The position numbers and the translations under genes are program-made. A stretch of 64,000 nt of DNA from Erwinia sp. S63. GTDB lineage: Bacteria; Pseudomonadota; Gammaproteobacteria; Enterobacterales; Enterobacteriaceae. The DNA is taken from NCBI RefSeq assembly GCF_016625195.1, contig NZ_JACVUP010000005.1:124001-188000 (forward strand). The letters are read 5' to 3'. This document shows positions 36,313-47,440 of the stretch, one piece after another. Position 1 is the stretch's first letter; each line of letters begins with the position of its first letter. The notes beneath the pieces were generated by a model. That model did no database searches and was not told the DNA's origin. It saw only the letters and a program-made list of their open reading frames with translations.

Positions 36313-37800
36313 ATGACTTCTCACTATCTGCGCATTTTCACCCAACGTAATGCAGCCGTATTGCTGCTGCTCGGTTTTGCTTCCGGACTGCCTTTAGCAC
36401 TCACAGCCGGGACCTTGCAGGCGTGGATGACCGTAGAGAATGTCGACCTGAAAACCATCGGTTTCTTCTCCCTTGTCGGCCAGGCTTATGTGTTTAAGTT
36501 CATGTGGTCGCCGATGATGGATCGCTATACCCCGCCATTTCTCGGACGTCGCCGTGGCTGGCTGCTGGTCACTCAACTCGCGCTGATCGCGGGAATTATT
36601 GCCATGGGCTTTATGCAGCCTTCGCGCGATCTGACGCTGCTGGCTGCCCTGGCGGTGTTGGTGGCCTTCTGCTCTGCTTCGCAGGACATCGTATTTGATG
36701 CCTGGAAGACCGATATTCTGCCGCCAGAAGAGCGTGGTAGCGGCGCGGCAATTACCGTGCTGGGTTATCGCCTGGCGATGCTGATTTCAGGCGGTCTGGC
36801 GCTGTGGCTGGCCGATCGCTATCTGGGATGGCAGGCGACTTACTGGTTAATGGCACTGTTGATGCTGCCAGGGCTGATTGCGACATTGCTGGCCAAAGAG
36901 CCCGCGACACCCGCGCGTGAGCCGCACACCCTGCGTCAGGCCGTATCGTTCCCGCTAAAAGATTTCTTCCTGCGCAATAATGCCTGGCTGCTGATCACCT
37001 TAATTATCCTTTATAAGCTCGGTGATGCCTTTGCTGCGTCACTCACCACCACCTTCCTGATTCGCGGCGTAGGTTTCAGCGCGGGCGATGTCGGGCTGGT
37101 GAATAAAACGCTGGGATTGCTGGCAACCATCATTGGTGCGCTGTATGGCGGCGTGCTGATGCAGCGCCTGAGCCTGTTCCGCGCGCTGATGATTTTTGGC
37201 ATTCTTCAGGCGGTTTCCAACTTCGCCTATTGGCTATTGGCCGTCACGCCACCTCATTTATGGAGCATGGCCAGCGCCGTGTTCATTGAGAACCTTTGCG
37301 GAGGGATGGGCACCGCCGCCTTTGTTGCCCTGCTGATGACGCTGTGCAACAAATCGTTTTCCGCGACACAGTTCGCGCTGCTCTCGGCCCTTTCTGCCGT
37401 CGGGCGTGTCTATGTCGGACCGGCAGCGGGATGGCTGGTTGAGCTGTGGGGCTGGCCGACCTTCTACGCTTTCACCGTGTTCACTGGCGTGCCTGGCTTA
37501 TTGCTGCTGTGGATCAGCCGCGGCACCCTGCAAGCCATTCAGCAGGACGGATGTTTTGTCATGCGAAGCCTGTGGCCGCAAGGCTATCGCTGGACAGTGC
37601 GCCTGTTTAGCGCCGGCTGTGGCCTGCTGGCGCTCTGGTTAGTGCTGCTGGCACTGAATGCGGCTGACGTCTGGCATGTCAATGCCTTGCTGACTCCGCT
37701 TTTTGAGTGGGGCATGGGACTGGCACTGATGGCTGTGGCGCTGGGTGTGATTCTGGATTGCCTGGCGTTAAGAAAAATTCCGGGAAAAAATCTGAGTTAA
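36313..37800 (+). CDS. ampG: Muropeptide permease AmpG
   Basis: AmpG is a major-facilitator inner-membrane importer of GlcNAc-anhydro-muropeptides, needed for cell-wall recycling and for AmpC beta-lactamase induction. The 495-residue protein has twelve or more predicted spans and conserved blocks LLGFASGLPLALTAGTLQAW, FKFMWSPMMDRYTPPFLGRR and SASQDIVFDAWKTDILPPEE. The start MTSHYLRIFTQR at 36313 matches E. coli; the nine-codon extension to 36286 overlaps the intergenic hairpin and is rejected. The 440-base region after it is AT-rich and contains the cyo promoter. Confidence 0.95.
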   Translation: MTSHYLRIFTQRNAAVLLLLGFASGLPLALTAGTLQAWMTVENVDLKTIGFFSLVGQAYVFKFMWSPMMDRYTPPFLGRRRGWLLVTQLALIAGIIAMGFMQPSRDLTLLAALAVLVAFCSASQDIVFDAWKTDILPPEERGSGAAITVLGYRLAMLISGGLALWLADRYLGWQATYWLMALLMLPGLIATLLAKEPATPAREPHTLRQAVSFPLKDFFLRNNAWLLITLIILYKLGDAFAASLTTTFLIRGVGFSAGDVGLVNKTLGLLATIIGALYGGVLMQRLSLFRALMIFGILQAVSNFAYWLLAVTPPHLWSMASAVFIENLCGGMGTAAFVALLMTLCNKSFSATQFALLSALSAVGRVYVGPAAGWLVELWGWPTFYAFTVFTGVPGLLLLWISRGTLQAIQQDGCFVMRSLWPQGYRWTVRLFSAGCGLLALWLVLLALNAADVWHVNALLTPLFEWGMGLALMAVALGVILDCLALRKIPGKNLS

Positions 37801-38162
37801 GTAATGATAATTTGCCAGCGGCTAAATATTTGGCTAAAAAAATAACAACCAACTCATTTTAACGAATAGCATTTTTTTCATCGCGAAAAAGAAACATTAA
37901 ATTAACAACCTTAAATTATATTTAAATCCGGTGCGCAATTACTTTGTAGGAAAGTCATCACCCAAATGCTACATAATTGTTAAATAAATGAGCATTAAGA
38001 GTACGGTTTATGCTTTCCCTGATTTTTCTGCGGTTTCTATCATTGATTTTTGTTATATTGACGCCAACTGCTTGTCGCAATTAATAATTTGTCACCCTGC
38101 GCAACATCTGTGACACCCTTAGCAAAAGGTGTCAACAGCCTTCTGACACATCCTTAAGCTGG

Positions 38163-38191
38163 TTTACACTGCATAAACCTTCCCGTAAAAT
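38163..38191 (+). promoter_or_regulatory. Probable sigma-70 promoter of cyoABCDE
   Basis: TTTACA, a 17-base spacer and TAAAAT lie 50 bases before cyoA. The upstream gap from 37801 is strongly AT-rich. ArcA or other operators are expected from E. coli but I could not assign them by eye. Confidence 0.7.
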
Positions 38192-38240
38192 GCGCGCACA
38201 CTTAAACGACAATAGAGCCCTTTGTCATTGAGGTCGTTAA

Positions 38241-39167
38241 ATGAGACTCAGTAAATACAATAAAAGTTTGGGGATTTTGTCATTAATTGCAGGCGCTGTA
38301 TTACTCAGTGGCTGTGATAGTGCGTTGTTAAATCCCAAAGGACAGATTGCACTGGAGCAACGTTCGTTGATTCTGACAGCTTTCGGCTTGATGATGATCG
38401 TGGTTATCCCGGCAGTCTTCATGGCGGTATTCTTTGCCTGGAAATATCGGGCAACAAATACTAATGCAACATATAGCCCTAACTGGTCACACTCTAACAA
38501 AGTGGAAGCCGTGGTCTGGACCATTCCGATCCTGATCATTATCTTCCTCGGCGTGCTGACCTGGAAATCGACCCACGCTCTGGAGCCAAGCAAACCGCTG
38601 GTTTCTGACGTGAAGCCGATTGAGATCGATGTTGTTGCGCTGGACTGGAAATGGCTGTTTATCTACCCTGAACAGGGTATTGCAACCGTGAACCAGATTG
38701 CCTTCCCGGCAAACACTCCGGTGAACTTCAAGATCACCTCCAACTCCGTTATGAACTCCTTCTTTATTCCTACGCTTGGCAGCCAGATTTACGCCATGGC
38801 CGGTATGCAGACTAAACTGCATCTCATCGCCAATGAGCCAGGAACATTCGACGGTATCTCTGCGAACTTCAGTGGTCGTGGTTTCTCTGGCATGAAGTTC
38901 AAAGCTATTGCAACCAAAGACGATGCGGAATTCCAGCAGTGGGTTGCCAAAGTTAAAGCGGCACCTAACGCGCTGACCACCATGGATGACTTCGAGAAAT
39001 TGGCTGCGCCAAGCGAAAATCACCCGGTGGAATATTTCTCAACTGCGAATCCAGAACTGTTCAAGCAAGTGATTGATAAGTTCATGATGAGCCACGGGAA
39101 AATGGACATGTCAGAGCACAAAGGCATGGACATGAATCACGCCGCTACTGCGGGAGCCGAGGAATAA
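38241..39167 (+). CDS. cyoA: Cytochrome bo3 ubiquinol oxidase subunit II
   Basis: This is subunit II of the aerobic quinol oxidase that reduces oxygen to water while pumping protons. The 308-residue lipoprotein has lipobox LLSGC (Cys25), two membrane spans (about residues 45-65 and 88-108) and a periplasmic cupredoxin domain ([20 protein letters not shown]) that lacks the CuA ligands, as expected for quinol oxidases. The C-terminus is His/Met-rich. It is the first gene of cyoABCDE. Confidence 0.97.
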   Translation: MRLSKYNKSLGILSLIAGAVLLSGCDSALLNPKGQIALEQRSLILTAFGLMMIVVIPAVFMAVFFAWKYRATNTNATYSPNWSHSNKVEAVVWTIPILIIIFLGVLTWKSTHALEPSKPLVSDVKPIEIDVVALDWKWLFIYPEQGIATVNQIAFPANTPVNFKITSNSVMNSFFIPTLGSQIYAMAGMQTKLHLIANEPGTFDGISANFSGRGFSGMKFKAIATKDDAEFQQWVAKVKAAPNALTTMDDFEKLAAPSENHPVEYFSTANPELFKQVIDKFMMSHGKMDMSEHKGMDMNHAATAGAEE

Positions 39168-39171
39168 TACG

Positions 39172-41154
39172 ATGTTCGGAAAATTAACACTGGATGCAGT
39201 GCCATACCACGAACCCATTATCGTGGTAACGGTAGCCGCAATCATCTTAGGTGGTCTGGCACTGGTTGCTGCGATTACTTATTTTGGTAAGTGGCAATAC
39301 CTGTGGTCAGAATGGTTCACCTCCATTGACCACAAAAAACTGGGTATCATGTACATCATCATGGCTTTCGTCATGCTGCTGCGCGGCTTTGCCGATGCAG
39401 TAATGATGCGTACCCAACAAGTGATGGCTTCCGCAGGTGAAGCCGGCATATTACCACCGCACCACTACGACCAGATCTTCACCGCTCACGGCGTGATCAT
39501 GATCTTCTTCGTGGCGATGCCTTTCGTGGTAGGTCTGATGAACATCGCGGTACCGCTGCAAATCGGTGCACGTGACGTTGCCTTCCCGTTCCTGAACAAC
39601 CTGAGCTTCTGGTTTACCGCGATCGGTGTGATCCTGGTGAACATTTCTCTGGGTGTGGGCGAGTTCGCACAGACTGGCTGGTTGGCCTATCCACCGCTTT
39701 CGGGCGCGGAATACAGTCCTGGCGTCGGGGTCGATTATTGGATCTGGAGTCTCCAGCTATCCGGTATCGGTACGACACTGACCGGTATCAACTTCTTCGT
39801 GACCATTCTGAAGATGCGTGCACCGGGCATGGACCTGTTCAAAATGCCTGTATTCACCTGGGCATCACTGTGTACTAACGTCCTGATCATCGCTGCGTTC
39901 CCGGTTCTGACCGTCACGCTGGCACTGTTGACACTTGACCGTTACCTCGGCTTCCATTTCTTCACCAATGAAATGGGCGGTAACATGATGATGTACGTCA
40001 ACCTGATTTGGGTCTGGGGTCACCCGGAAGTATACATCCTCGTTCTGCCAGTCTTTGGTGTGTTCGCGGAAGTCACTGCAACCTTCTCCAAAAAGCGTCT
40101 GTTCGGTTACACCTCTCTGGTGTGGGCGACCATCGCGATTACCGTTCTGTCGTTCATCGTTTGGCTGCACCACTTCTTCACCATGGGTGCCGGTGCGAAC
40201 GTTAACGCCTTCTTCGGTATTATGACGATGATCATCGCGATTCCGACTGGCGTGAAAATCTTCAACTGGCTGTTCACCATGTATCAGGGTCGCGTTGAGT
40301 TCCACTCAGCGATGCTGTGGACAATCGGCTTCCTGGTCACCTTCTCTATCGGTGGTATGACCGGTGTTCTGCTGGCGGTTCCGGGTGCGGACTTCATTCT
40401 GCACAACAGCCTGTTCCTGATTGCACACTTCCATAACGTGATTATCGGTGGTGTGGTGTTCGGTTGTATGGCTGGCGTGACCTACTGGTTCCCGAAAGCA
40501 TTCGGCTTCACCCTGAACGAAAAATGGGGTATCCGTGCATTCTGGTTCTGGATCATTGGTTTCTTCGTTGCCTTTATGCCGCTGTACGCACTGGGCTTCA
40601 TGGGTATGACCCGTCGTATCAGCCAGGACATCGATCCTCAGTTCCACTCACTGCTGGTTGTTGCAGCAGGCGGTGCGGCACTGATTGCATGCGGTATCCT
40701 GTGCCAGCTGACTCAGTTCTACGTTTCTGTACGTGACCGCGACCAGAACCGCGATCTGACCGGTGACCCGTGGGGTGGTCGTACGCTGGAGTGGGCAACC
40801 TCTTCACCGCCTCCGTTCTATAACTTTGCTGTTATCCCTGAAATCCACGAGCGCGATGCGTTCTGGGAAATGAAAGAGAAAGGCGAAGCCTATAAGCAAC
40901 CAGAAAAATATGAAGAAATTCATATGCCGAAAAACAGCGGCGCAGCCCTGATTATCGCAGCCTTCATGACCGTGTTTGGTTTCGCGATGATCTGGCACAT
41001 CTGGTGGCTGGCTGGCCTTACCTTCCTGGCCACAATTGTGACCTGGATTGTTAAGAGCTTCGACGAAGACGTGGATTACTACGTTCCGGTTGCTGAAGTC
41101 GAGCAAATCGAGAAGAAGCACTTTGACGAAATCAGCAAAGCAGGTCTGAAATAA
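39172..41154 (+). CDS. cyoB: Cytochrome bo3 ubiquinol oxidase subunit I
   Basis: This is the catalytic subunit holding low-spin heme b and the heme o3-CuB centre. The 660 residues form about fifteen membrane spans with the heme-copper oxidase signature [20 protein letters not shown] (CuB His and cross-linked Tyr), the adjacent HH pair in [10 protein letters not shown] and the proximal histidines in [14 protein letters not shown]- and D-channel residues lie in these conserved blocks. It starts four bases after cyoA and its stop overlaps cyoC by one base. Confidence 0.98.
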   Translation: MFGKLTLDAVPYHEPIIVVTVAAIILGGLALVAAITYFGKWQYLWSEWFTSIDHKKLGIMYIIMAFVMLLRGFADAVMMRTQQVMASAGEAGILPPHHYDQIFTAHGVIMIFFVAMPFVVGLMNIAVPLQIGARDVAFPFLNNLSFWFTAIGVILVNISLGVGEFAQTGWLAYPPLSGAEYSPGVGVDYWIWSLQLSGIGTTLTGINFFVTILKMRAPGMDLFKMPVFTWASLCTNVLIIAAFPVLTVTLALLTLDRYLGFHFFTNEMGGNMMMYVNLIWVWGHPEVYILVLPVFGVFAEVTATFSKKRLFGYTSLVWATIAITVLSFIVWLHHFFTMGAGANVNAFFGIMTMIIAIPTGVKIFNWLFTMYQGRVEFHSAMLWTIGFLVTFSIGGMTGVLLAVPGADFILHNSLFLIAHFHNVIIGGVVFGCMAGVTYWFPKAFGFTLNEKWGIRAFWFWIIGFFVAFMPLYALGFMGMTRRISQDIDPQFHSLLVVAAGGAALIACGILCQLTQFYVSVRDRDQNRDLTGDPWGGRTLEWATSSPPPFYNFAVIPEIHERDAFWEMKEKGEAYKQPEKYEEIHMPKNSGAALIIAAFMTVFGFAMIWHIWWLAGLTFLATIVTWIVKSFDEDVDYYVPVAEVEQIEKKHFDEISKAGLK

Positions 41155-41768
41155 TGTCAACTGAAACTGCAAAACACCACCACGACGCCCATGCGGAGCA
41201 TGGGCATCACGATGCAGGAGCCAATAAAGTCTTTGGCTTCTGGATCTACCTGATGAGTGACTGCATTATCTTCGCAACGCTGTTTGCGACCTATGCAGTT
41301 ATGGTCAATAACACTGCCGGTGGTCCGGCAGGTAAAGACATCTTTGAACTGCCGTTTGTGCTGGTTGAAACCGCGCTGCTGCTGCTCAGCTCCATTACTT
41401 ATGGAATGGCAGTGATTGCGATGAACAACCAGAACAAGGGTTCAGTCATCAGCTGGTTGGCCTTGACCTTCCTGTTTGGTGCTGGATTCATCGGCATGGA
41501 AATCTATGAATTCCATCACCTGATCCTTGAAGGCTTCGGTCCTGACCGCAGTGGCTTCCTGTCGGCGTTCTTTACGCTGGTCGGTACCCACGGTCTGCAC
41601 GTGACCTCAGGCCTGATCTGGATGGCAGTGATGATGTTCCAGATTTCTAAACGTGGTCTGACTGCAACCAACCGCACCCGTATCATGTGCCTGAGCTTGT
41701 TCTGGCACTTCCTGGATGTGGTTTGGATCTGCGTATTCACCGTTGTCTACCTGATGGGAGCCATGTAA
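41154..41768 (+). CDS. cyoC: Cytochrome bo3 ubiquinol oxidase subunit III
   Basis: This 204-residue subunit has five membrane spans, stabilises subunit I and supports sustained proton pumping. The N-terminus is His-rich ([14 protein letters not shown]), followed by [20 protein letters not shown] and the later block [20 protein letters not shown]. It is translated from an ATG overlapping the cyoB stop (TAATG). cyoD overlaps its own stop in the same way. Confidence 0.97.
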   Translation: MSTETAKHHHDAHAEHGHHDAGANKVFGFWIYLMSDCIIFATLFATYAVMVNNTAGGPAGKDIFELPFVLVETALLLLSSITYGMAVIAMNNQNKGSVISWLALTFLFGAGFIGMEIYEFHHLILEGFGPDRSGFLSAFFTLVGTHGLHVTSGLIWMAVMMFQISKRGLTATNRTRIMCLSLFWHFLDVVWICVFTVVYLMGAM

Positions 41769-42097
41769 TGAGTCATTCAGTCAACGAACATGGCGCTTCT
41801 CACGGTAGCGTGAAGTCTTACATGATCGGCTTCATCCTCTCTATCATCCTGACCGGTATTCCGTTCTGGATGGTGATGGATGGCGGCGCATCACACGGCA
41901 CGATTCTGGCTGTAGTTCTGGTGTGTGCGGTGATTCAGGTGTTAGTACACCTGGTCTACTTCCTGCACTTAGACAGCAAGTCAGAGGGTGGCTGGAACAT
42001 GGTGGCGATAGTCTTCTCAGCACTCATCATTCTGATTGTTGTGGTCGGCTCACTGTGGATCATGTGGAACCTCAACTACAACATGATGGCCGACTAA
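41768..42097 (+). CDS. cyoD: Cytochrome bo3 ubiquinol oxidase subunit IV
   Basis: This 109-residue small subunit has three membrane spans and aids assembly of the CuB site. The sequence begins [20 protein letters not shown] and contains [20 protein letters not shown], the family motif. The start at 41768 overlaps the cyoC stop (TAATG); the longer frame from 41687 lies inside cyoC and is rejected. Confidence 0.96.
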   Translation: MSHSVNEHGASHGSVKSYMIGFILSIILTGIPFWMVMDGGASHGTILAVVLVCAVIQVLVHLVYFLHLDSKSEGGWNMVAIVFSALIILIVVVGSLWIMWNLNYNMMAD

Positions 42098-42110
42098 AGA
42101 GTCACACGTA

Positions 42111-42998
42111 ATGATTAAGCAATACCTGCAAGTAACAAAACCAGGAATTATTTTCGGCAACTTAATTTCTGTGATCGGTGGATTCTTGCTGGCCTCGAAA
42201 GGCAGCATTGATTACCCCCTGTTTCTCTATTCACTGGTTGGCGTGTCACTGGTTGTCGCATCAGGTTGTGTTTTCAACAACGTGATTGACCGTGACATCG
42301 ATATCAAAATGGAGAGAACGCGGAACCGTGTTCTGGTCAAAGGCCTGATCTCGGCGAAAGTAAGCCTGGTTTATGCAACCGCATTGGGTATTGCTGGCTT
42401 TGCGCTGCTGTATTTCGGTGCTAACCCGCTGGCCATGTGGCTGGCGGTGATGGGCTTCGTCGTCTATGTGGGCGTTTACAGCCTGTATATGAAGCGTAAC
42501 TCCGTCTACGGCACGCTGATTGGTAGCCTCTCTGGTGCAGCGCCGCCAGTGATTGGCTACTGTGCGGTGACCAACCAGTTTGATGCTGGCGCCTTGATCT
42601 TGTTGGCTATCTTTAGCCTGTGGCAGATGCCGCACTCGTACGCGATTGCGATTTTCCGCTTCAAAGATTATCAGGCAGCTAACATCCCGGTTCTGCCTGT
42701 CGTGAAAGGCATCTCGGTGGCTAAAAATCATATTACGCTGTATATCCTGGCGTTCATGATTGCCACGCTGATGCTGACTCTCGGCGGTTACGCGGGCTAT
42801 AAGTATCTGGTGGTCGCAGCAGCGGTCAGCGTGTGGTGGCTGGGCATGGCACTCTCAGGTTACAAAACCTCAAACGACAAAGTTTGGGCGCGTAAACTGT
42901 TTGTGTTCTCGATTGTCGCTATCACGGCATTGAGCGTGATGATGTCGGTTGATTTTATGACGCCGGCCTCTAAAGACCTGCTGACTTACGTCTGGTAA
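42111..42998 (+). CDS. cyoE: Protoheme IX farnesyltransferase (heme O synthase)
   Basis: CyoE attaches a farnesyl group to heme b to make heme O for cytochrome bo3. The 295-residue UbiA-family membrane enzyme has about nine spans and the two aspartate-rich motifs: [20 protein letters not shown] (first) and the second loop around [19 protein letters not shown]. It is the last gene of the cyo operon, followed by a strong terminator. Confidence 0.97.
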   Translation: MIKQYLQVTKPGIIFGNLISVIGGFLLASKGSIDYPLFLYSLVGVSLVVASGCVFNNVIDRDIDIKMERTRNRVLVKGLISAKVSLVYATALGIAGFALLYFGANPLAMWLAVMGFVVYVGVYSLYMKRNSVYGTLIGSLSGAAPPVIGYCAVTNQFDAGALILLAIFSLWQMPHSYAIAIFRFKDYQAANIPVLPVVKGISVAKNHITLYILAFMIATLMLTLGGYAGYKYLVVAAAVSVWWLGMALSGYKTSNDKVWARKLFVFSIVAITALSVMMSVDFMTPASKDLLTYVW

Positions 42999-43016
42999 TA
43001 CAGCTCCGCAACACCA

Positions 43017-43049
43017 GAAAGGGCGCGAATTTCGCGCCCTTTCTTTTTG
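43017..43049 (+). terminator. cyo operon terminator
   Basis: The GC-rich stem GAAAGGGCGCG / CGCGCCCTTTC is followed by a T run, about 20 bases after cyoE. Confidence 0.9.
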
Positions 43050-43129
43050 TTACCACTGCTTAATAACATTTGTTTTACCCGCCCTGCCCTGCTCCCTAAA
43101 ATGAGAGCAGCAAAATTACAGAGGTTGGA

Positions 43130-44494
43130 ATGAACGATAACAAAATGACGCCAGTAGAGCTTCGGGCTACATGGGGTTTAGGCACAGTTTTTTCCCTGCG
43201 TATGCTGGGAATGTTTATGGTCCTGCCGGTTCTCACCACTTACGGTATGGCTTTACAGGGAGCCAGTGAAACCTTAATCGGCCTGGCAATCGGTATCTAT
43301 GGTCTGGCACAGGCGGTTTTCCAGATCCCCTTCGGTCTGCTTTCCGATCGCGTCGGACGCAAGCCACTGATTATTGGCGGACTGTTATTGTTCGTGCTGG
43401 GCAGCATTATCGCGGCGATGACCACCTCCATCTGGGGCGTAATTCTGGGCCGCGCACTGCAAGGCTCTGGTGCGATTGCCGCTGCCGTGATGGCGTTACT
43501 CTCGGATCTCACTCGCGAACAAAACCGCACTAAAGCGATGGCATTTATCGGCATCAGTTTCGGTGTGACCTTCGCGATTGCAATGGTGGTCGGCCCGATT
43601 GTTACCCATGCGCTGGGTTTACATGCGCTGTTCTGGATGATCGCGATTCTGGCCTCATTGGGCATCGTTATCACGCTATTGGTGGTGCCTAACGCACCGA
43701 ATCACGTGCTGAATCGTGAATCCGGCATGGTAAAAGCCAGCATTCGCGAAGTGTTAGCCAATCCAAAACTCCTGAAATTGAACATCGGCATTCTTTGTCT
43801 GCATATCTTGTTGATGTCGAGTTTCGTGGCGCTGCCTGGTCAGTTTGAACAAGCGGGCTTCCCAGCGTCTGAACACTGGAAAGTCTATTTGGTCACCATG
43901 CTGGTCGCTTTCGTTTTGGTAGTGCCATTTATCATCTATGCCGAAGTGAAACGCCGCATGAAGCGCGTTTTTGTTACCTGCGTGGCATTGATCATTATTG
44001 CGGAAATCGTGCTGTGGGGCGCGGCAGGTCATTTCTGGACGCTGGTGATTGGCGTGCAGCTATTCTTCCTCGCCTTCAACCTGATGGAAGCCATTCTGCC
44101 TTCGCTGATCAGTAAAGAATCACCGCCGGGCTACAAAGGCACAGCGATGGGCATTTACTCCACCAGCCAGTTCATTGGCGTGGCGATTGGCGGCAGTATG
44201 GGCGGTTGGGTGTTCGGTCACTTTGATGCACAAACGGTGTTTCTGGTGGGCGCGATTGTGGCGGCAGCGTGGCTGTTTGTGGCGATGTCGATGCAGGAAC
44301 CCCCATACGTCAGCAGCCTGCGTATGGTATTGAGCGATGCGGTTTTGGCCGTGCCAAATCTCGAAAAACGCCTGAAAGCTCAGCCCGGAGTTTCATCGGT
44401 ATTTATCGTGCCAGAAGAGAAAAGCGCATATATCAAAATCGACAGTAAAGTGACGAGCCGCGTCGAGATCGAAGCGCTGCTCGCCAGCTGTTAG
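43130..44494 (+). CDS. yajR: MFS transporter YajR
   Basis: This is a 454-residue major-facilitator transporter with twelve predicted spans, the motif A sequence GLLSDRVGRKPLIIGG after TM2, and a C-terminal soluble ferredoxin-like YAM domain (about residues 390-454: PNLEKRLKAQPGVSSVFIVP). The YAM domain is the hallmark of YajR. It is proton-driven by family, but the substrate is not established. It is convergent with the alcohol dehydrogenase gene and separated from it by a palindromic repeat. Confidence 0.93.
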   Translation: MNDNKMTPVELRATWGLGTVFSLRMLGMFMVLPVLTTYGMALQGASETLIGLAIGIYGLAQAVFQIPFGLLSDRVGRKPLIIGGLLLFVLGSIIAAMTTSIWGVILGRALQGSGAIAAAVMALLSDLTREQNRTKAMAFIGISFGVTFAIAMVVGPIVTHALGLHALFWMIAILASLGIVITLLVVPNAPNHVLNRESGMVKASIREVLANPKLLKLNIGILCLHILLMSSFVALPGQFEQAGFPASEHWKVYLVTMLVAFVLVVPFIIYAEVKRRMKRVFVTCVALIIIAEIVLWGAAGHFWTLVIGVQLFFLAFNLMEAILPSLISKESPPGYKGTAMGIYSTSQFIGVAIGGSMGGWVFGHFDAQTVFLVGAIVAAAWLFVAMSMQEPPYVSSLRMVLSDAVLAVPNLEKRLKAQPGVSSVFIVPEEKSAYIKIDSKVTSRVEIEALLASC

Positions 44495-44512
44495 TAAGCA
44501 GTTGCACACATT

Positions 44513-44552
44513 GTAGCGGCGCAATTTATTGCGCGATAAATTACGCCGCTGC
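44513..44552. repeat. Palindromic repeat of the GTAGCGGCGC type
   Basis: GTAGCGGCGCAATTTATTGC followed by GCGATAAATTACGCCGCTGC forms an imperfect hairpin between convergent yajR and the dehydrogenase gene. The same core occurs twice at 57124-57192. It resembles REP/BIME-type intergenic elements and may act as a bidirectional transcription end. Confidence 0.75.
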
Positions 44553-44558
44553 AAAGCA

Positions 44559-45599
44559 TTACAACGACATATCGACCACGATACGCCCTTCAATTTTACC
44601 CGCGTGCATACGCGCAAAGATGTCGTTAATGTTGGTCAGCGGTTCAACCGCCACGTTGGCTTTCACTTTATGACGACCGGCGAAATCCAACGCTTCCTGC
44701 AGGTCCTTACGCGTGCCGACAATCGAACCACGCACCGTAATCCCGTCCAGCACCATATCGAAAATCGACAGGTCGAATTTGCCCGGTGGCAGACCGTTCA
44801 GCACCATGGTACCGCCGCGACGCATGGTGCCAATCGCCTGCTCAAACGCCTTCGGTGAAACCGCAGTTACCAGCACGCCGTGCGCGCCGCCGAAGCTTTC
44901 CTGGAATACTTTAGCCGGATCGACGTTCTTCGCGTTCGCCACCACGCTGGCACCGAGACGCTTGGCAAACGCCAGCTTCTCATCGTCGATGTCCACCGCA
45001 GCCACATTCAGTCCCATCGCCACCGCGTACTGCACCGCCATATGGCCCAGACCACCAATACCTGACACCACTACCCAATCGCCTGGCTTGGTATCGGTCA
45101 TTTTCAGGCCTTTGTACACCGTCACGCCAGCACACAGAATCGGTGCGATTTCGTTGTAATCGATGTTCTCCGGAATGATGCCGACATAATTCGCGTCAGC
45201 AAGGCAATACTCCGCGAAGCTGCCGTTAACGGAATAACCGGCATTCTGCTGTGACAGACACAGCGTTTCCCAGCTATCCAGACAGTGTTCGCAGTGACCG
45301 CATGCGGAATAGAGCCACGGCACGCCTACACGATCGCCCAGTTTTAAATGCTTCACCCCTTCACCCAGCGCCACTACCTGTCCTACGCCTTCGTGGCCGG
45401 GAATAAACGGAGGATTTGGTTTAATCGGCCAGTCACCTTCGGCGGCATGTAAGTCGGTATGGCACACGCCGGTCGCAGCGATTTTCACCAGGATCTGGCC
45501 CGGTCCCACTTGCGGCACCGGTACCTGCTCAATCACTAACGGTTCGCCAAAGGCTTTAACAACGGCGGCTTTCATGGTGGTTTTGATTTGCATATTCAT
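44559..45599 (-). CDS. adhP: Zinc-dependent alcohol dehydrogenase, AdhP type
   Basis: This medium-chain NAD-dependent dehydrogenase interconverts primary alcohols and aldehydes. The 346 residues show the catalytic zinc ligands (Cys in [15 protein letters not shown], His in PGHEGVGQV), the four-Cys structural zinc loop ([15 protein letters not shown]) and the Rossmann glycine motif [13 protein letters not shown]. The start at 45599 has GGAGAG eight bases upstream; a start at MKAAVVKAF eight codons later is possible. It is transcribed 30 bases after the aldehyde dehydrogenase, so alcohol is probably oxidised through aldehyde to acid by the pair. Absent at this locus in E. coli. Confidence 0.9.
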   Translation of the reverse strand: MNMQIKTTMKAAVVKAFGEPLVIEQVPVPQVGPGQILVKIAATGVCHTDLHAAEGDWPIKPNPPFIPGHEGVGQVVALGEGVKHLKLGDRVGVPWLYSACGHCEHCLDSWETLCLSQQNAGYSVNGSFAEYCLADANYVGIIPENIDYNEIAPILCAGVTVYKGLKMTDTKPGDWVVVSGIGGLGHMAVQYAVAMGLNVAAVDIDDEKLAFAKRLGASVVANAKNVDPAKVFQESFGGAHGVLVTAVSPKAFEQAIGTMRRGGTMVLNGLPPGKFDLSIFDMVLDGITVRGSIVGTRKDLQEALDFAGRHKVKANVAVEPLTNINDIFARMHAGKIEGRIVVDMSL

Positions 45600-45629
45600 C
45601 TTTCACTCTCCATTTGATCGGATGCAGAC

Positions 45630-47150
45630 TCAGAACAGGCCCAAAGGCGCAGTGCCATAGCTGACCAGCAGATTTTTGGTTTGTTGATAGGCGCTAAGCG
45701 CCATCTTGTGCGTCTCGCGACCCACACCTGATTGCTTGTAGCCACCGAAAGCCGCGTGTGCGGGATAGATGTGATAGCAGTTGGTCCAGACACGACCGGC
45801 TTTGATGCCACGTCCCATGCGATACGCCAGATTGGTATCACGCGTCCACACGCCCGCCCCGAGGCCAAACTGGGTTTCGTTGGCAATCGACAAGGCTTCC
45901 GCTTCATCTTTAAAGGTGGTGATGCCGATAACCGGCCCAAAAATCTCTTCCTGGAAACACCGCATCTGGTTGGTGCCTTTAATCAGGGTTGGCTGGATAT
46001 AGAATCCGTTATCCAGTTCGGCAGCGACGCTGGCGCGGTCGCCTCCGGTTAGAATTTGCCCCCCTTCGTCGCGTGCGATGTTGATGTAAGACAGGATTTT
46101 GTCGAATTGCTGACGGGAAGCCTGAGCACCGATCATGGTGTCGGTATCCAGCGGATCGCCTCGGCGGATGTTCGCCACTTTGTCCATTACGCGTGCCATA
46201 AACGGCTCATAGATCGATTCATGGATCAGCGCACGTGAAGGACAGGTACAGACCTCGCCCTGGTTGAAGAAACCGAGCACCAGCCCTTCCACCGCTTTTT
46301 CGATAAAGTCCGATTCACCGTCCATTACATCGGCAAAGTAGATGTTCGGCGACTTGCCGCCCAACTCGACGGTGCAAGGAATGATGTTTTCAGCCGCGCA
46401 CGCCATAATATGACGGCCCACTGGCGTAGAACCGGTGAAGGCGATTTTGGCGATACGTTTACTGGTAGCTAACGCTTCACCGGCTTCCCGGCCAAAGCCC
46501 TGCACCACGTTAAGCACGCCCGCCGGGAAAAGATCGCCGATCAGCTCCATCAGCAGGGTGATCGCCAGCGGGGTTTGCTCAGCCGGTTTCAGCACCACGC
46601 AGTTACCCGCCGCCAGCGCCGGAGCCAGTTTCCACGCCGCCATTAACAGCGGGAAGTTCCACGGGATGATCTGCCCGACCACGCCCAGCGGTTCATGGAA
46701 ATGGTAAGCGACTGTGGTTTCATCAATCTCAGCGGTACTGCCTTCCTGCGCACGCAGACAACCGGCGAAGTAGCGGAAATGATCCACCGCCAGCGGCAGA
46801 TCGGCATTGAGGGTTTCGCGGATCGGTTTGCCGTTGTCCCAGCTCTCCGCCACAGACAACATTTCGAGATTTTGTTCAATGCAGTCGGCCACCTGCAGCA
46901 GAAGATTGGCACGATGTTGCACGCTGGTTTTTCCCCAGGCGTCAGCGGCCTGATGAGCAGCGTCCAGTGCTAAATCGATATCCCGCGCATCAGAACGCGG
47001 AAACTGCGCAATATCGCTGCCATCAACAGGCGAGGTGTTCGTAAAATACTGGCCGCTGAGCGGCTCTGTGAATTTGCCCGCAATAAAATTGCCGTAGGTC
47101 GCTTTAAAAGTGACCAAAGCGCCGGGCGTGCCGGGATGTGCATAACGCAT
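45630..47150 (-). CDS. aldB: NAD(P)-dependent aldehyde dehydrogenase, AldB/ExaC type
   Basis: This 506-residue enzyme oxidises acetaldehyde and related aldehydes to acids. It has the Rossmann motif [11 protein letters not shown], the catalytic glutamate in [12 protein letters not shown] and the catalytic cysteine in [15 protein letters not shown]. It is strongly similar to E. coli AldB from AKARYDNFIGG-like residues to the C-terminal LLVSY-PLGLF. The start at 47150 ([20 protein letters not shown]) is favoured; the longer frame to 47210 would reach toward the promoter. A sigma-54 promoter lies at 47243 and an AcoR-like activator gene is divergent, so regulated expression is inferred. Confidence 0.9.
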   Translation of the reverse strand: MRYAHPGTPGALVTFKATYGNFIAGKFTEPLSGQYFTNTSPVDGSDIAQFPRSDARDIDLALDAAHQAADAWGKTSVQHRANLLLQVADCIEQNLEMLSVAESWDNGKPIRETLNADLPLAVDHFRYFAGCLRAQEGSTAEIDETTVAYHFHEPLGVVGQIIPWNFPLLMAAWKLAPALAAGNCVVLKPAEQTPLAITLLMELIGDLFPAGVLNVVQGFGREAGEALATSKRIAKIAFTGSTPVGRHIMACAAENIIPCTVELGGKSPNIYFADVMDGESDFIEKAVEGLVLGFFNQGEVCTCPSRALIHESIYEPFMARVMDKVANIRRGDPLDTDTMIGAQASRQQFDKILSYINIARDEGGQILTGGDRASVAAELDNGFYIQPTLIKGTNQMRCFQEEIFGPVIGITTFKDEAEALSIANETQFGLGAGVWTRDTNLAYRMGRGIKAGRVWTNCYHIYPAHAAFGGYKQSGVGRETHKMALSAYQQTKNLLVSYGTAPLGLF

Positions 47151-47242
47151 CGCAAACTCCTTCGTGTAGGGTCGTTTATTGTTAGCTGGCAGCGGCAACC
47201 TGTGGGTCAACAGATTGAACAGCCCGCTGCCTGATAAGCTAT

Positions 47243-47258
47243 TGCAGCGGGCGTGCCA
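47243..47258 (-). promoter_or_regulatory. Sigma-54 promoter of the aldehyde/alcohol dehydrogenase operon
   Basis: The minus strand reads TGGCACGCCCGCTGCA, matching the consensus TGGCACG-N4-TTGCA except for one T. The predicted start is near 47233, leaving a leader of about 80 bases. Confidence 0.85.
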
Positions 47259-47364
47259 GTTTTTTTCAGCTTGCGAATTTTCGAAAAATCGTTTTATCTA
47301 TCATCGATTTATAAAACCAATAGCCCTTTAAAACGCACGGTTTCTGCCACCAAAATCCTCATCT

Positions 47365-47383
47365 GTGTTGCGTATCGCAACAC
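47365..47383. promoter_or_regulatory. Palindromic upstream activator-type site
   Basis: GTGTTGCG-TAT-CGCAACAC is a perfect eight-base-arm palindrome between the regulator and the aldehyde dehydrogenase, about 110 bases from the -24/-12 promoter. Candidate binding site for the AcoR-like protein. Confidence 0.7.
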
Positions 47384-47440
47384 CGCAGAAACCAAGCCGC
47401 TACAATGCTGCAACACTTTCGCTTAGGCATGAGGTTACCA

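Noticed and set aside
37801..38160. Fur- or ArcA-type operator in the AT-rich stretch before cyoA
   Set aside because: AATGATAATTT and other AT-rich words occur but none is a convincing full site by eye; a weight-matrix scan would be needed.
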